The notes under the pieces were generated by a model. That model ran no database searches, was not told the DNA's origin, and saw nothing but the letters and a program-made list of their open reading frames with translations. From the IMG/VR virus record IMGVR_UViG_3300005516_000500, positions 1 to 43,331 of that record: a stretch of 43,331 nucleotides of DNA; one strand, given 5' to 3'. The position numbers were made by a program, and so were the translations under genes. Positions 33,893 through 41,550 of this stretch are shown here, in pieces (the stretch's first letter is position 1; every line of letters starts with the position of its first letter). This DNA is from a virus.

Positions 33893-36800
33893 ATGTATTC
33901 TAAAGATAATATGACGCTAGCTGAAATTTCAAGAATTTGTACGGTAACATACGCAAAGTCTCTACGTGCCTGTGCAATAAGCCAAGGTCGATTGGTCGAG
34001 ACATTTCTAGAAACAAGAGATCTTGCCCTTCTTTTAGAAGAGGAAGAAGTAGCATTTACTGATGATGATGCTAATGCACTTAAGGCAGCAGTTGATGACT
34101 TAAAAAAGAAAGTCGATGATGTTAAAAAACTAAACGACTCAGTCTTAGGCGGCAAGATGAGCGGATCAGTCTCTGCCATTGAAGGATTAATGGGTGACAT
34201 ACCTGATGTTTCATCAATTGCCAGCCTTGCAACATCTGGCGACGGAGAAAAGCTAAAGGACGCGCTAGAAGAGCTTAATGAGCCTGTCAATAAGGTGGGC
34301 GAAGCCATAGCAATTATGACCCAAGCTCTGCAGGATGTTGCTCAAAATATTGCCGCAGCTGCTAAAGGACTAACAGACGAGCAAAAAGAGATGACCGTCG
34401 CAGAGCTTGCTGACAAGGCCAAAAATAAGGAGCTTAAGTCAGAGGATGGAAAGGAAATCGATTTTCCCGATCCTGACGCGATTAAGAAGGGCGCATCAAA
34501 GGCATTAGTCACCCCCGGGTGGTTCCAAAAGTCTCTTAAGTCTGGGATGGATGCGGCAAAGAAAGATGCAGGAGGATTTTTCGGTAAGGCTATGTCGTTT
34601 ATGAAGGGGCTCTTTGGCGGCGGCGGGAGTGATAAACTAATCGATCCTGAAACATTTGCTACAGAATTTATGGAGCTTACACTAGAGGAGCTTGAGGCAG
34701 GAGCAAAAGCCGCAGGTGACTTGTCTAGTTCTATGCAGGAAACTGTCGCGTCAAATGCTGAAGCAACCGGTGCAGCACAAGCCTCCGCTGCAGCCGAAGC
34801 CGAAGGCGACGATGGTAAGGAAGGAGAGCTCCCAGACTCTGCTAAGAAGGCTGAAAAGCGACCTGATTTTGACATTTCAGACCTTATAAAACTTTTATCT
34901 ATTACAAATGCTTCCGCTGCTAAATCTCTAGAGGGCTTACCAGAAGAAGAACAAGAAGCAGCCATGACTGATGATCTTGAAGCAATTCAAGGTGGTGAAG
35001 TTAGTCCTGAAGAGGCTTTAGACGGTGTTGCTGAAGAAGCCGAAGAAGCTGCTGATGCCCCTAAATGGTCTGAAATTTCAAAAGACTTTTTAGATGATCT
35101 AGGCGATGAATCAAAACCGGACGGCGAAGAGCTAATTGGCAATCTTAAAGATGATGAAGATTGGGCACAAAAAGTAGGTGCAGCAATCAATATGTCAGAA
35201 AGGTTTGTTCCTTCTAGGCTTCCAATGACAATTCTTCTTCAAGAAGACGTTGCTTTTGATGATATTATGACAGCAGCTTCATCCATAGTCGATGATGAAG
35301 CCAAAGCCAAGAAGTCTGCAATTACATTAGCACAATCAATTATTGATGCAGGTGTTGAAGTTAGTGACGTTCCAAGTGAAGATGAAGACGGTGAGGCGCC
35401 TGAGGCGAAAGAAGTTGAAGCTGCCTTAGATGAACTAGAACCTGGGCTTACATCTTATATAGACGATAATCAGGATATTATTGCAAAAGCACTTGCAGAT
35501 CTGCTTAAAGGAAATGAAGAGATTGCTGCCAAAGTTGCAGAGCTTCTCGCAGCAGATGAGGGTGAACGATCAGGTGAGGCAGAAGAGGTCGCTGATCTTG
35601 CCGATGATGCAGGAGTCTCACAGGATGATATCGATGCAGCCATTGAACAAGGAATTGAAGATGCCACAGAAGATCTTTCAGATGAAGTTGCTAGCGAAAT
35701 TGGTGATGGCCGAGAAGAGGCATTAACAAATTATCAAGCCGCTGAAGAAGCAGACGATGAAGATCTAGATGACAAAATAGCTGAAATCATATCAGATATC
35801 TCAGGTGAGTTAGGAGTTGATCCTGAAGAACTTGTAGCTGCTCTTGATGATGATGAAAAAATGGCAGAGTTCTTCATGGCGCTTGAAGATGATGTAAATA
35901 TTGATGATTTAGCTGAAGCAATTGAAGAATTACAAGAACTTCTTGCGCAGGCAGTTGAAGATGCAGGAGTTGCAGCAGAGGGAGAGTCTCAGCCTGGTGA
36001 AATGACGCCTGAAGAAAAAGAAGGTGCCATAGAAGCTATAAAAGATACAACAGAAAAGTGGCAAGAGGCAAAAGATGACGACGATGAAGCCAAGAAAGAA
36101 GAGGCTGAAGAGCTAATTGCAGCTGTTGCAGAAGAACAAGGTATTGATACAGATACGCTAATCAGTATCATTGAAGATCCAGAAGAAAATCTTGAAGATG
36201 CTGTTAAAGAAAATGAACTAGAAATTGATAAGCTTCAGGGTGCAATTGAAGATTTAGCAAATGAAATTGCAAACATGCTTAGCCGAGAAATTGAGGATGA
36301 ACCTGGAAATTTAACAGATGATGAAAAGGATGAGCTAGAAGCACTCTTAGAACCTGTTGCTGATGACTATGAAGAAGTAGAAGCTGAAGACTCTGATGAA
36401 GCTGAGGGTGTCATAGAAGAGCCGGCCCAGGAATTAGGTGTAAAACCTGATGAGCTTGGAGACGCTTTAGAAGATATCGATGCCTTGGATGCTTTAGTTA
36501 CTGATAAAGAGCTTAAGTTCTCTGATGTAAAGGATCAGTTGGTTGCTGCACAAGAAAATCTTGAAGGTGGTGCCGAGGGAGAAGAAGATGATCCTGCTGA
36601 AGTTGAAAAGATTGTAAGTGCTGCTACTGATTCCGCTGAAGACCCAGATGATTCAGAAGAAGCTGTTGAAGATGCAATAACACAAGCTATTGATAATTGG
36701 GAAGATCAGCTTTCAGATAGACAAAAGAAAAGAGTCAATTCTAAAGGAAGGTTAGATCAACTTAAGCAGGCAGTTGCAGATGCTACACCACCTCAAGTTG

Positions 36801-38023
36801 ATCCTCCAGCTGACCCTGAAGATGTACATAAGGCAGGTGAAGATTGGGGTAAACAACATAAGATTGATGATCCCACTAGCGCCCTAGGAAATCCCAAAAA
36901 TTTCTCTCCGGAGCAAATGAAAAAGCTTATTGATCTTTTTCCAGATATTGTACAAGATGTACAAGGCGAAGAGGGCGAAGAGGACGAAGACAAGGGTGAA
37001 AAGAACACCTATAAGCGCGGAGATTTTGAAAAGAAGCTAGAAGATGCATTTACTGCTGCAATGCCTGACTTAGCAAAGTCTGGTGGTGATATGTTGGCAG
37101 TTGCACTTGGCGACTGGATCATGAATAACGATGTTGAAGAAGTTGTTTTAGAAAACAAAGACTTCAGCAAGATTCTTTTAGAAAAGTACGACTTTAAAGC
37201 AATTTCAGATTATATGAAGGGCGAAATTAGTGATCTTGCTAAAGAGCTTGGCTATGAAGGAAAAGAAGATGCAGTTCTTGCTGACTTCTTAAGAGCAGTT
37301 GAGCCAGTCTTGGGAGAGGAAGGAATTGAAATAAACGGAATTCCTGATGACTCTACAGAAAAAGATGATGGCGACGGAAAACCTCAATCTGAAGATGAAG
37401 AAAAAGAGACCGATGACGCAACTGAAAAAGCATCTGCTGCTGCTGAAAAAGAAGCCGCGTCTAAAGGGCTTTCACCTTCCGCAGGCGCTCAAGAAATTGT
37501 TGCACAATGGGCTGAGTCTGGCAAAACACTTTCAAAGAATGTATCAAAGAAGCAACGAGAAAAGCTTAAGGGTGCATTAACTCCTATTCTAGATACTGCT
37601 GCTGAAAAGCTTAAGGGCGAAGTAGAAAAAGCAGTGGATGATTGGCGCGGAGCTCAAAAGGTATTGCAGAAACCAAACGTTTCAGATAAGCAAATCAATA
37701 CGCTCAAGCAAAGCCTTTCAGATTTTATATCAACTGTTGTTAAGTCAGAATCGCGAAATCTCTCTCAAACAAAGAAAATCTTGATCGAGAAAATTACAAA
37801 ATTTTTAATATCACAGGCAGGATTTACACGAGTTGAGCTCAGAACAATGGATCAAAAAACGCTTTTAGAAAATTTTGTTCATAGCTATTGCAATATACAA
37901 ACACACTCTCTGGACAGGAGAGGCATGCTGGTTGAGGTTTTAGATACAAGAACCAATTTTAAGACCAGTTATGCAGAAGAATCAACAGCGGACCGATGGA
38001 CGCGTCTGGCAGGATTATCATGA
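33893..38023 (+). CDS. Giant acidic repeat protein, probably virion-associated
   Basis: The 1376-residue protein is extremely rich in Asp, Glu and Ala and has long helical stretches. The N-terminus has several LLE/FLE-type helices (LVETFLE, ALLLEEEE). A Gly-rich hinge and hydrophobic patch (KGLFGGGG) lie near residue 240. Residues ~639-945 hold three degenerate copies of a ~100-residue unit, each starting like ELGVDPEEL (639), EQGIDTDTL (748) and ELGVKPDEL (847). The C-terminal ~120 residues are less acidic (KKILIEKITKFLI...). Neighbouring proteins are acidic too and may be head proteins, so a head-core or scaffold role is plausible; no family is recognised. GGAG precedes the ATG. Confidence 0.6.
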   Translation: MYSKDNMTLAEISRICTVTYAKSLRACAISQGRLVETFLETRDLALLLEEEEVAFTDDDANALKAAVDDLKKKVDDVKKLNDSVLGGKMSGSVSAIEGLMGDIPDVSSIASLATSGDGEKLKDALEELNEPVNKVGEAIAIMTQALQDVAQNIAAAAKGLTDEQKEMTVAELADKAKNKELKSEDGKEIDFPDPDAIKKGASKALVTPGWFQKSLKSGMDAAKKDAGGFFGKAMSFMKGLFGGGGSDKLIDPETFATEFMELTLEELEAGAKAAGDLSSSMQETVASNAEATGAAQASAAAEAEGDDGKEGELPDSAKKAEKRPDFDISDLIKLLSITNASAAKSLEGLPEEEQEAAMTDDLEAIQGGEVSPEEALDGVAEEAEEAADAPKWSEISKDFLDDLGDESKPDGEELIGNLKDDEDWAQKVGAAINMSERFVPSRLPMTILLQEDVAFDDIMTAASSIVDDEAKAKKSAITLAQSIIDAGVEVSDVPSEDEDGEAPEAKEVEAALDELEPGLTSYIDDNQDIIAKALADLLKGNEEIAAKVAELLAADEGERSGEAEEVADLADDAGVSQDDIDAAIEQGIEDATEDLSDEVASEIGDGREEALTNYQAAEEADDEDLDDKIAEIISDISGELGVDPEELVAALDDDEKMAEFFMALEDDVNIDDLAEAIEELQELLAQAVEDAGVAAEGESQPGEMTPEEKEGAIEAIKDTTEKWQEAKDDDDEAKKEEAEELIAAVAEEQGIDTDTLISIIEDPEENLEDAVKENELEIDKLQGAIEDLANEIANMLSREIEDEPGNLTDDEKDELEALLEPVADDYEEVEAEDSDEAEGVIEEPAQELGVKPDELGDALEDIDALDALVTDKELKFSDVKDQLVAAQENLEGGAEGEEDDPAEVEKIVSAATDSAEDPDDSEEAVEDAITQAIDNWEDQLSDRQKKRVNSKGRLDQLKQAVADATPPQVDPPADPEDVHKAGEDWGKQHKIDDPTSALGNPKNFSPEQMKKLIDLFPDIVQDVQGEEGEEDEDKGEKNTYKRGDFEKKLEDAFTAAMPDLAKSGGDMLAVALGDWIMNNDVEEVVLENKDFSKILLEKYDFKAISDYMKGEISDLAKELGYEGKEDAVLADFLRAVEPVLGEEGIEINGIPDDSTEKDDGDGKPQSEDEEKETDDATEKASAAAEKEAASKGLSPSAGAQEIVAQWAESGKTLSKNVSKKQREKLKGALTPILDTAAEKLKGEVEKAVDDWRGAQKVLQKPNVSDKQINTLKQSLSDFISTVVKSESRNLSQTKKILIEKITKFLISQAGFTRVELRTMDQKTLLENFVHSYCNIQTHSLDRRGMLVEVLDTRTNFKTSYAEESTADRWTRLAGLS
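35807..36730 (+). repeat. Three degenerate ~100-codon coding repeats
   Basis: Within the acidic protein, units start at residues 639 (nt 35807), 748 (36134) and 847 (36431), spaced 109 and 99 residues. Each opens with a G-[IV]-x-x-[DE/T]-x-L helix cap, then an acidic helix, and a second helix such as DLAEAIEELQELL. The DNA repeats are diverged, so the duplication is old. Confidence 0.5.
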
Positions 38024-38061
38024 GTAAGCAAATTCTTAAAATGCTCCGAAAGGAGTACACA

Positions 38062-38430
38062 ATGAGATTACTTGAGGCATTAACAGAAACAGATCTGTTA
38101 GACAAATCAGGAAAGGTAGTTGTTGGTCAAGGATTAAAAGTCCGACACAAAGATTCACAATTTGAATATACTATAGACACTATTGAACAGGGTCCTGACG
38201 GTAAGTACAAAGTAACTCTCCGTAATCCGGATGCACCAAGATTTGAACCTGCTGCATCTGATGCTCTATTAGGTGAGGAAGATGGTTTATTGGCTGCGCC
38301 ACCCGCTCCCTCAATTGAAGCTGAGCCTGCAGTAAAGGTAAAACCTGAAGAAGAAGAGCCACTAGTGGGGCCTGATGATTTAATTGTAATAGATCAAGAA
38401 GAGTTCGAAAAGGATTACGAGGTAAGATAA
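38062..38430 (+). CDS. Small acidic protein with N-terminal helix, possible virion protein
   Basis: From ATG 38062 (AAAGGAG 7 bases upstream) the product has 122 residues. A second candidate is ATG 38020, which overlaps the previous stop as ATGA and adds a helix MSKQILKMLRKEYT. The N-terminus has MRLLEALTETDLL, then a small beta domain (about residues 20-65; KVVVGQGLKVRHKDSQFEYTI), then an acidic Pro-rich tail. The stop overlaps the next gene (TAATG). The beta part looks like a small KOW/SH3-type barrel, but this is uncertain. Confidence 0.55.
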   Translation: MRLLEALTETDLLDKSGKVVVGQGLKVRHKDSQFEYTIDTIEQGPDGKYKVTLRNPDAPRFEPAASDALLGEEDGLLAAPPAPSIEAEPAVKVKPEEEEPLVGPDDLIVIDQEEFEKDYEVR

Positions 38431-39116
38431 TGAGTTTAGAAAAACAAATAAGAGAAGCAGTTGCCGCGGCGCTTGGAGTCAATAAGCTTAATGAGGCATA
38501 CGTTACAAAAGCTAAGAAGTTTAAGCTAGCAACGGAATTCATATCAGACAAAGTAAAGACAGCACGACAAAAAGATTTTGAAGCATATGTAGATGCTCTA
38601 AACGAGACCAGCGCGAGATTAGATACAGTATCAAGAGAAGATGCTGATCGTCATGCTTCTGAATATAGACAGCTTAGATGTGATGAAGTTTATTGTCTCA
38701 ATGCATCATTCTTAAGAGCATTTCATTTTGAAAATATAAGCGATCTTCAAAGTGAACTAACCATGGATTCATTAGCATTTATGCGTCTAGAGCGTGATTT
38801 TGGATCTTTTGATGAGTGGCAAAAGGATTTTATTGCTGCTGGTTTGTCATCTCGAGATGGCTATACTATTACAGCTTATAATGTATTTTTAGGTAGATAT
38901 ATGAATGTTGTAATTGATGGCGAGTCTGAAAATATTCCTGTAGGATGTTTACCTATCATATGTATTGACGTTTCAGAGGGTGCATACTTTAAAGACTACA
39001 TGGATGATAGAAAAACTTATCTAGTTGCTATGATGAAAGAACTTGACTGGGAAAAGATCGATGGGCGTATCAAAAAAACAGAAAAGGTCGCAAAAATTTA
39101 TGGAGCTGCTAAATGA
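38430..39116 (+). CDS. Fe/Mn superoxide dismutase-like protein lacking metal ligands
   Basis: The second half of this 228-residue protein follows the Fe/Mn-SOD C-terminal domain closely: FGSFDEWQKDF (124-134), then LPIICIDVSEGAYFKDYMDDRKTYL (174-198) and LDWEKI. Active SODs have DVWEHAY; here Asp180 is kept but the His is Gly184. The N-terminal ligand motif NHTFYW is matched by NASFLRAF (91-98), with Ala92 in place of His. At least two of four metal ligands are lost, so catalysis is unlikely. The N-terminus is an amphipathic helix (LEKQIREAVAAALG). It lies between acidic, probable virion proteins, suggesting a structural use of the fold. GAGGTAAG precedes the ATG. Confidence 0.75.
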   Translation: MSLEKQIREAVAAALGVNKLNEAYVTKAKKFKLATEFISDKVKTARQKDFEAYVDALNETSARLDTVSREDADRHASEYRQLRCDEVYCLNASFLRAFHFENISDLQSELTMDSLAFMRLERDFGSFDEWQKDFIAAGLSSRDGYTITAYNVFLGRYMNVVIDGESENIPVGCLPIICIDVSEGAYFKDYMDDRKTYLVAMMKELDWEKIDGRIKKTEKVAKIYGAAK

Positions 39117-39790
39117 AAAAACAAAAATCACTAGCTGATCTTCTTTTTGAGGATGATCGTCTGCTTAAGGAAGAAGAAGACGATGATATTTTTGGCGACG
39201 ATGATGATGGCGACGACGAAGCTGATGACGAAGGTGGCGACGACGAATCCGAAGATGATGAAGGTGATGAAGACGAAGAGGGCGAAGACGACGATTCCGA
39301 CGAAGAAGGAGGTGATGACGATTCCGACGGAGACGACGACGATAAAGAAGAAACACCCTCAGGTCCTGCTGATGACACTATCGATGGTGAGGTGAATAAC
39401 TTATTAGCAGATTTCGAAGCAGAAGCAGTTACATCAGCAGAACAAGCAGAAGAGCTGCAAGGTGAATCTGTTCGATTTAGTAATATGCATAAGCATCCAG
39501 TTTCAAAGCTTCTATTTGAAGGTGACCAACCATTTGATGTATCACACTTTGCAAATAATATTGCAAGAGTAATTGACAATTACCAGACACTTATGGATGT
39601 TGAAAAAATGATTTTCGATAAGGCAAAAGACTTTTTAGAAGCAAAATATGGTGAGCAGGTTGCAAAAGAGTTTGAAGATACCATGGAACAAGATCACCAG
39701 ATGACCTTTGTAACTGGTGCGCCTAACGATTCATCTGCAGAAAACTCAGATACACTTCCTGTTGCTGTTGGTGCAATGACACCTGCCTAA
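39113..39790 (+). CDS. Poly-acidic protein, prohead-core-like
   Basis: The 225-residue protein opens with SLADLLFEDDRLLKEE and continues with an almost pure Asp/Glu/Gly tract to about residue 80. A helical domain follows (about 90-200), beginning HKHPVSKLLFEGDQPF, which repeats the LLFE motif, then FANNIARVIDNYQTLM and a helix with KAKDFLEAKYGEQ. Very acidic internal proteins are typical of phage scaffold or head-core proteins. The D/E tract is built from GAT/GAC/GAA codons that make the DNA almost repetitive. It overlaps the SOD-like gene by ATGA with GGAG upstream. Confidence 0.6.
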   Translation: MKKQKSLADLLFEDDRLLKEEEDDDIFGDDDDGDDEADDEGGDDESEDDEGDEDEEGEDDDSDEEGGDDDSDGDDDDKEETPSGPADDTIDGEVNNLLADFEAEAVTSAEQAEELQGESVRFSNMHKHPVSKLLFEGDQPFDVSHFANNIARVIDNYQTLMDVEKMIFDKAKDFLEAKYGEQVAKEFEDTMEQDHQMTFVTGAPNDSSAENSDTLPVAVGAMTPA

Positions 39791-39803
39791 TTGAGGGGCC
39801 AAA

Positions 39804-40088
39804 ATGTCAAAACTAATTGATTTTGAAACAAAAAAGTCAGTCCATATTAATCTAACAAAATCTACTCATTCTGGCTTAAGAATTGAGCTCTTTGAAAGAG
39901 GTCTTTCTATGCAAGAGGTCTTTAATGCATTAGCATCAGCTATCTGCGAAGGAGACAACTACATTCATAAGCTTTTGGATGAAATTCAAGAAAATAAACG
40001 ACAAAAAACCATAAAGCAGGTAACAAATTCGGATGCAGAGTCTATCTTTAACGTAATAGAAGATCAAAGTCCATTAGATAAGAGGTAA
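39804..40088 (+). CDS. Ribbon-helix-helix (Arc/MetJ-type) small protein
   Basis: The 94-residue protein starts with a strand KKSVHINLTKSTHSGLRIEL (about 10-29) and a helix pair with GLSMQEVFNALASAICEGD, the pattern of ribbon-helix-helix DNA-binding proteins, which act as dimers. The remaining helix and polar tail may bind a partner. It could regulate phage promoters, for example the dyad elements at 8874 and 9742, or have a packaging or structural role given the virion neighbours. GAGGGG lies 7 bases before the ATG. Confidence 0.55.
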   Translation: MSKLIDFETKKSVHINLTKSTHSGLRIELFERGLSMQEVFNALASAICEGDNYIHKLLDEIQENKRQKTIKQVTNSDAESIFNVIEDQSPLDKR

Positions 40089-40089
40089 T

Positions 40090-40350
40090 TTGTTCGGTTT
40101 ACTCAATAAAAATCGTCTTCTTAACGCAGAAATTGAAATTGAAAAATTGCGATTGGAAAACGAACTATTACGTAAAAAACTCAGTGAAGCAGAGGCTGCA
40201 ATTCAAATTATTGCTACAAATCAAGCCTATTTAGCTAATGAAGTTGCTAATTTGGTTGTTCCTGCTGCAAGCTCTACAGCTAGAGATCCTTTAGATGAGT
40301 ATCTTAAGAAGTTTGGAGATGATGATGATAGTGGGGGCTACTTAAACTAG
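40090..40350 (+). CDS. Small coiled-coil protein
   Basis: The 86-residue product starts at TTG with AAGAGGT just upstream, one base after the previous stop. Residues ~8-40 form a leucine-heptad coiled coil (LLNAEIEIEKLRLENELLRKKL), then a small helical part and an acidic C-terminus with FGDDDDSGG. No motif is recognised; a small structural or chaperone role is possible. Confidence 0.5.
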   Translation: MFGLLNKNRLLNAEIEIEKLRLENELLRKKLSEAEAAIQIIATNQAYLANEVANLVVPAASSTARDPLDEYLKKFGDDDDSGGYLN

Positions 40351-40382
40351 TGACTGTCCAACTTGAACAAAAGGAATCTTCA

Positions 40383-40586
40383 ATGGTAGAAAAAATGAAG
40401 GCATTTGCTGATCGTTATGTAGAACGCTTTATTTCTAGAAAGTTTTTAGCATGGTTGACAGCTACAGGCCTATGTTTCGGCGGAATGGTAACTAGTGATA
40501 ATTGGGTAGCAGTAACTTTAGCATATATTGGAACACAGGCTTTAGTAGATATGGCAACACAATGGAAGCATGGTCCTAGAAGTTAA
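40383..40586 (+). CDS. Holin-like small membrane protein
   Basis: From ATG 40383 (AAAAGGAA 8 bases upstream) the product has 67 residues; a GTG at 40350 would overlap the previous stop. There are two short hydrophobic segments (FLAWLTATGLCFGGMV and WVAVTLAYIGTQALV) joined by a polar turn, preceded by a basic amphipathic helix and ending in charged residues. This size and layout fit class II-type holins that let the endolysin at 17221 reach the cell wall. The next two genes look spanin-like, which strengthens the reading. No homologue was identified. Confidence 0.55.
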   Translation: MVEKMKAFADRYVERFISRKFLAWLTATGLCFGGMVTSDNWVAVTLAYIGTQALVDMATQWKHGPRS

Positions 40587-40588
40587 AA

Positions 40589-40993
40589 ATGGGATGGGGT
40601 TCTACAATAGTATGGCTAAAGTCAGTCTGGTCATGGTGTAAAAAATATTGGCAAATAATCGTAGGCTTTTGTTCTGCTTTGCTTATATTTGTATTGACCA
40701 GAAAGCCTCCGGATCCACGTGCTGTCTTAGAAAAGTCTAATGAGACACACAAGAAGGAAGTTGATGCTCTTAGACGAGCACACGAAGCCGAAATTGCTGC
40801 TAGAGCTGCCGCACTAGATCGACAAAAAGAAACCATGAAGGATGTTGAAAAAGCTTTTGAAAAAGCAAGTAAAGATCTAACCACAAAGAAGCGCAAAGAG
40901 ATTACTAAAATCATTAAAGAAAATGACGGCGATCCAGATGCCATCACAGAAAAGCTATCAGAGCTTACAGGTTTTAAGATCAAGAATGATTGA
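40589..40993 (+). CDS. Inner-membrane spanin-like (Rz-type) coiled-coil protein
   Basis: A 134-residue protein with one N-terminal membrane segment (about residues 21-38: WQIIVGFCSALLIFVL), preceded by aromatic and basic residues, and a long charged helix (about 45-115) with an Ala/Glu/Arg-rich coiled coil. That is the layout of i-spanins that disrupt the outer membrane together with an outer lipoprotein. The gene begins three bases after the holin-like gene. A matching o-spanin lipoprotein was not found, so the role is inferred from topology. Confidence 0.5.
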   Translation: MGWGSTIVWLKSVWSWCKKYWQIIVGFCSALLIFVLTRKPPDPRAVLEKSNETHKKEVDALRRAHEAEIAARAAALDRQKETMKDVEKAFEKASKDLTTKKRKEITKIIKENDGDPDAITEKLSELTGFKIKND

Positions 40994-41031
40994 TCAATAA
41001 ACACTTGCGTATCCCTACGTAAATTTAGCTT

Positions 41032-41499
41032 ATGAAAACTAAAAAATACGTATCAGTTATCACCATATTTGCGTATCTTATGTGTGCCATGCCCATGTCA
41101 GCATTGGCAGACAATACAGAAGAAAAAATTACGTCTGTAAGAAAAGGGCAAGTAGCACCATATAGTGGAACACTGTTTAGTACTGCTGCAGCAGCAAGAC
41201 TTCAGGTAGATTTAAAATTCACTGAACAATCTTGTAAAATTGAAACAGATCGTCAGCTTGGTCTTTTGAGGTCAAAGCTTCAACTTGATATTGATCTTCT
41301 TAGTGCAAAAATAACAAGTCAGACACAGCTACATGAAGATATTTTAAAGGCTAAGAACGACCAGATTAAATTTTTGGAGGCTTATTCTTTAGAAACCAAG
41401 TGGTATAAATCAAATGAGTTTTGGTTAGTTACGGGATTAGTTGCAGGTATTGCAGTGACCGCAGTTGCAGGATGGTCCCTAGGACAAGCAGATAACTGA
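41032..41499 (+). CDS. Secreted/membrane coiled-coil protein, possible lysis partner
   Basis: The 155-residue protein has a signal peptide (KTKKYVSVITIFAYLMCAMPMSALAD, cleavage likely after ALA at residue 26), a GQVAPYSGTLFSTAAAA segment, a long helix (about 60-120), and a C-terminal membrane segment (WLVTGLVAGIAVTAVAGW). It should be exported and anchored with its coiled coil in the periplasm, which suits a spanin-like or lysis-control role. No Shine-Dalgarno sequence precedes the ATG. It follows the spanin-like gene. Confidence 0.6.
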   Translation: MKTKKYVSVITIFAYLMCAMPMSALADNTEEKITSVRKGQVAPYSGTLFSTAAAARLQVDLKFTEQSCKIETDRQLGLLRSKLQLDIDLLSAKITSQTQLHEDILKAKNDQIKFLEAYSLETKWYKSNEFWLVTGLVAGIAVTAVAGWSLGQADN

Positions 41500-41503
41500 T
41501 ACA

Positions 41504-41531
41504 TTGCAGTTACTAATGACATATTTATCAT
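41504..41531 (+). promoter_or_regulatory. Weak promoter-like pair
   Basis: TTGCAG (41504-41509) and TATCAT (41526-41531) are 16 bases apart, just upstream of the GGGAG ribosome site for the gene at 41551. Both hexamers deviate from consensus, so this is a candidate only. Confidence 0.3.
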
Positions 41532-41550
41532 AAAGACACGGGAGTGTGGA

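Noticed and set aside
33805-34965. Long minus-strand open frames, Ser-rich, opposite the acidic giant protein
   Set aside because: Ser/Ala-rich antisense frames arise automatically opposite Glu/Asp/Ala codons; no motif or ribosome site.
38020-38061. Upstream ATG at 38020 for the small acidic protein
   Set aside because: It is possible (ATGA overlap, AGGA upstream), but the ATG at 38062 has a stronger ribosome site; kept as an alternative.
39200-39345. Tandem DNA repeat or CRISPR-like array
   Set aside because: The repetitive look comes from Asp/Glu codons in a continuous reading frame; there are no regular spacers or conserved repeat units.
39109-39579. Minus-strand Ser-rich frame of 156 codons opposite the poly-acidic gene
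   Set aside because: It is an almost pure Ser tract mirroring GAT/GAC/GAA repeats on the + strand, so an artefact of composition.
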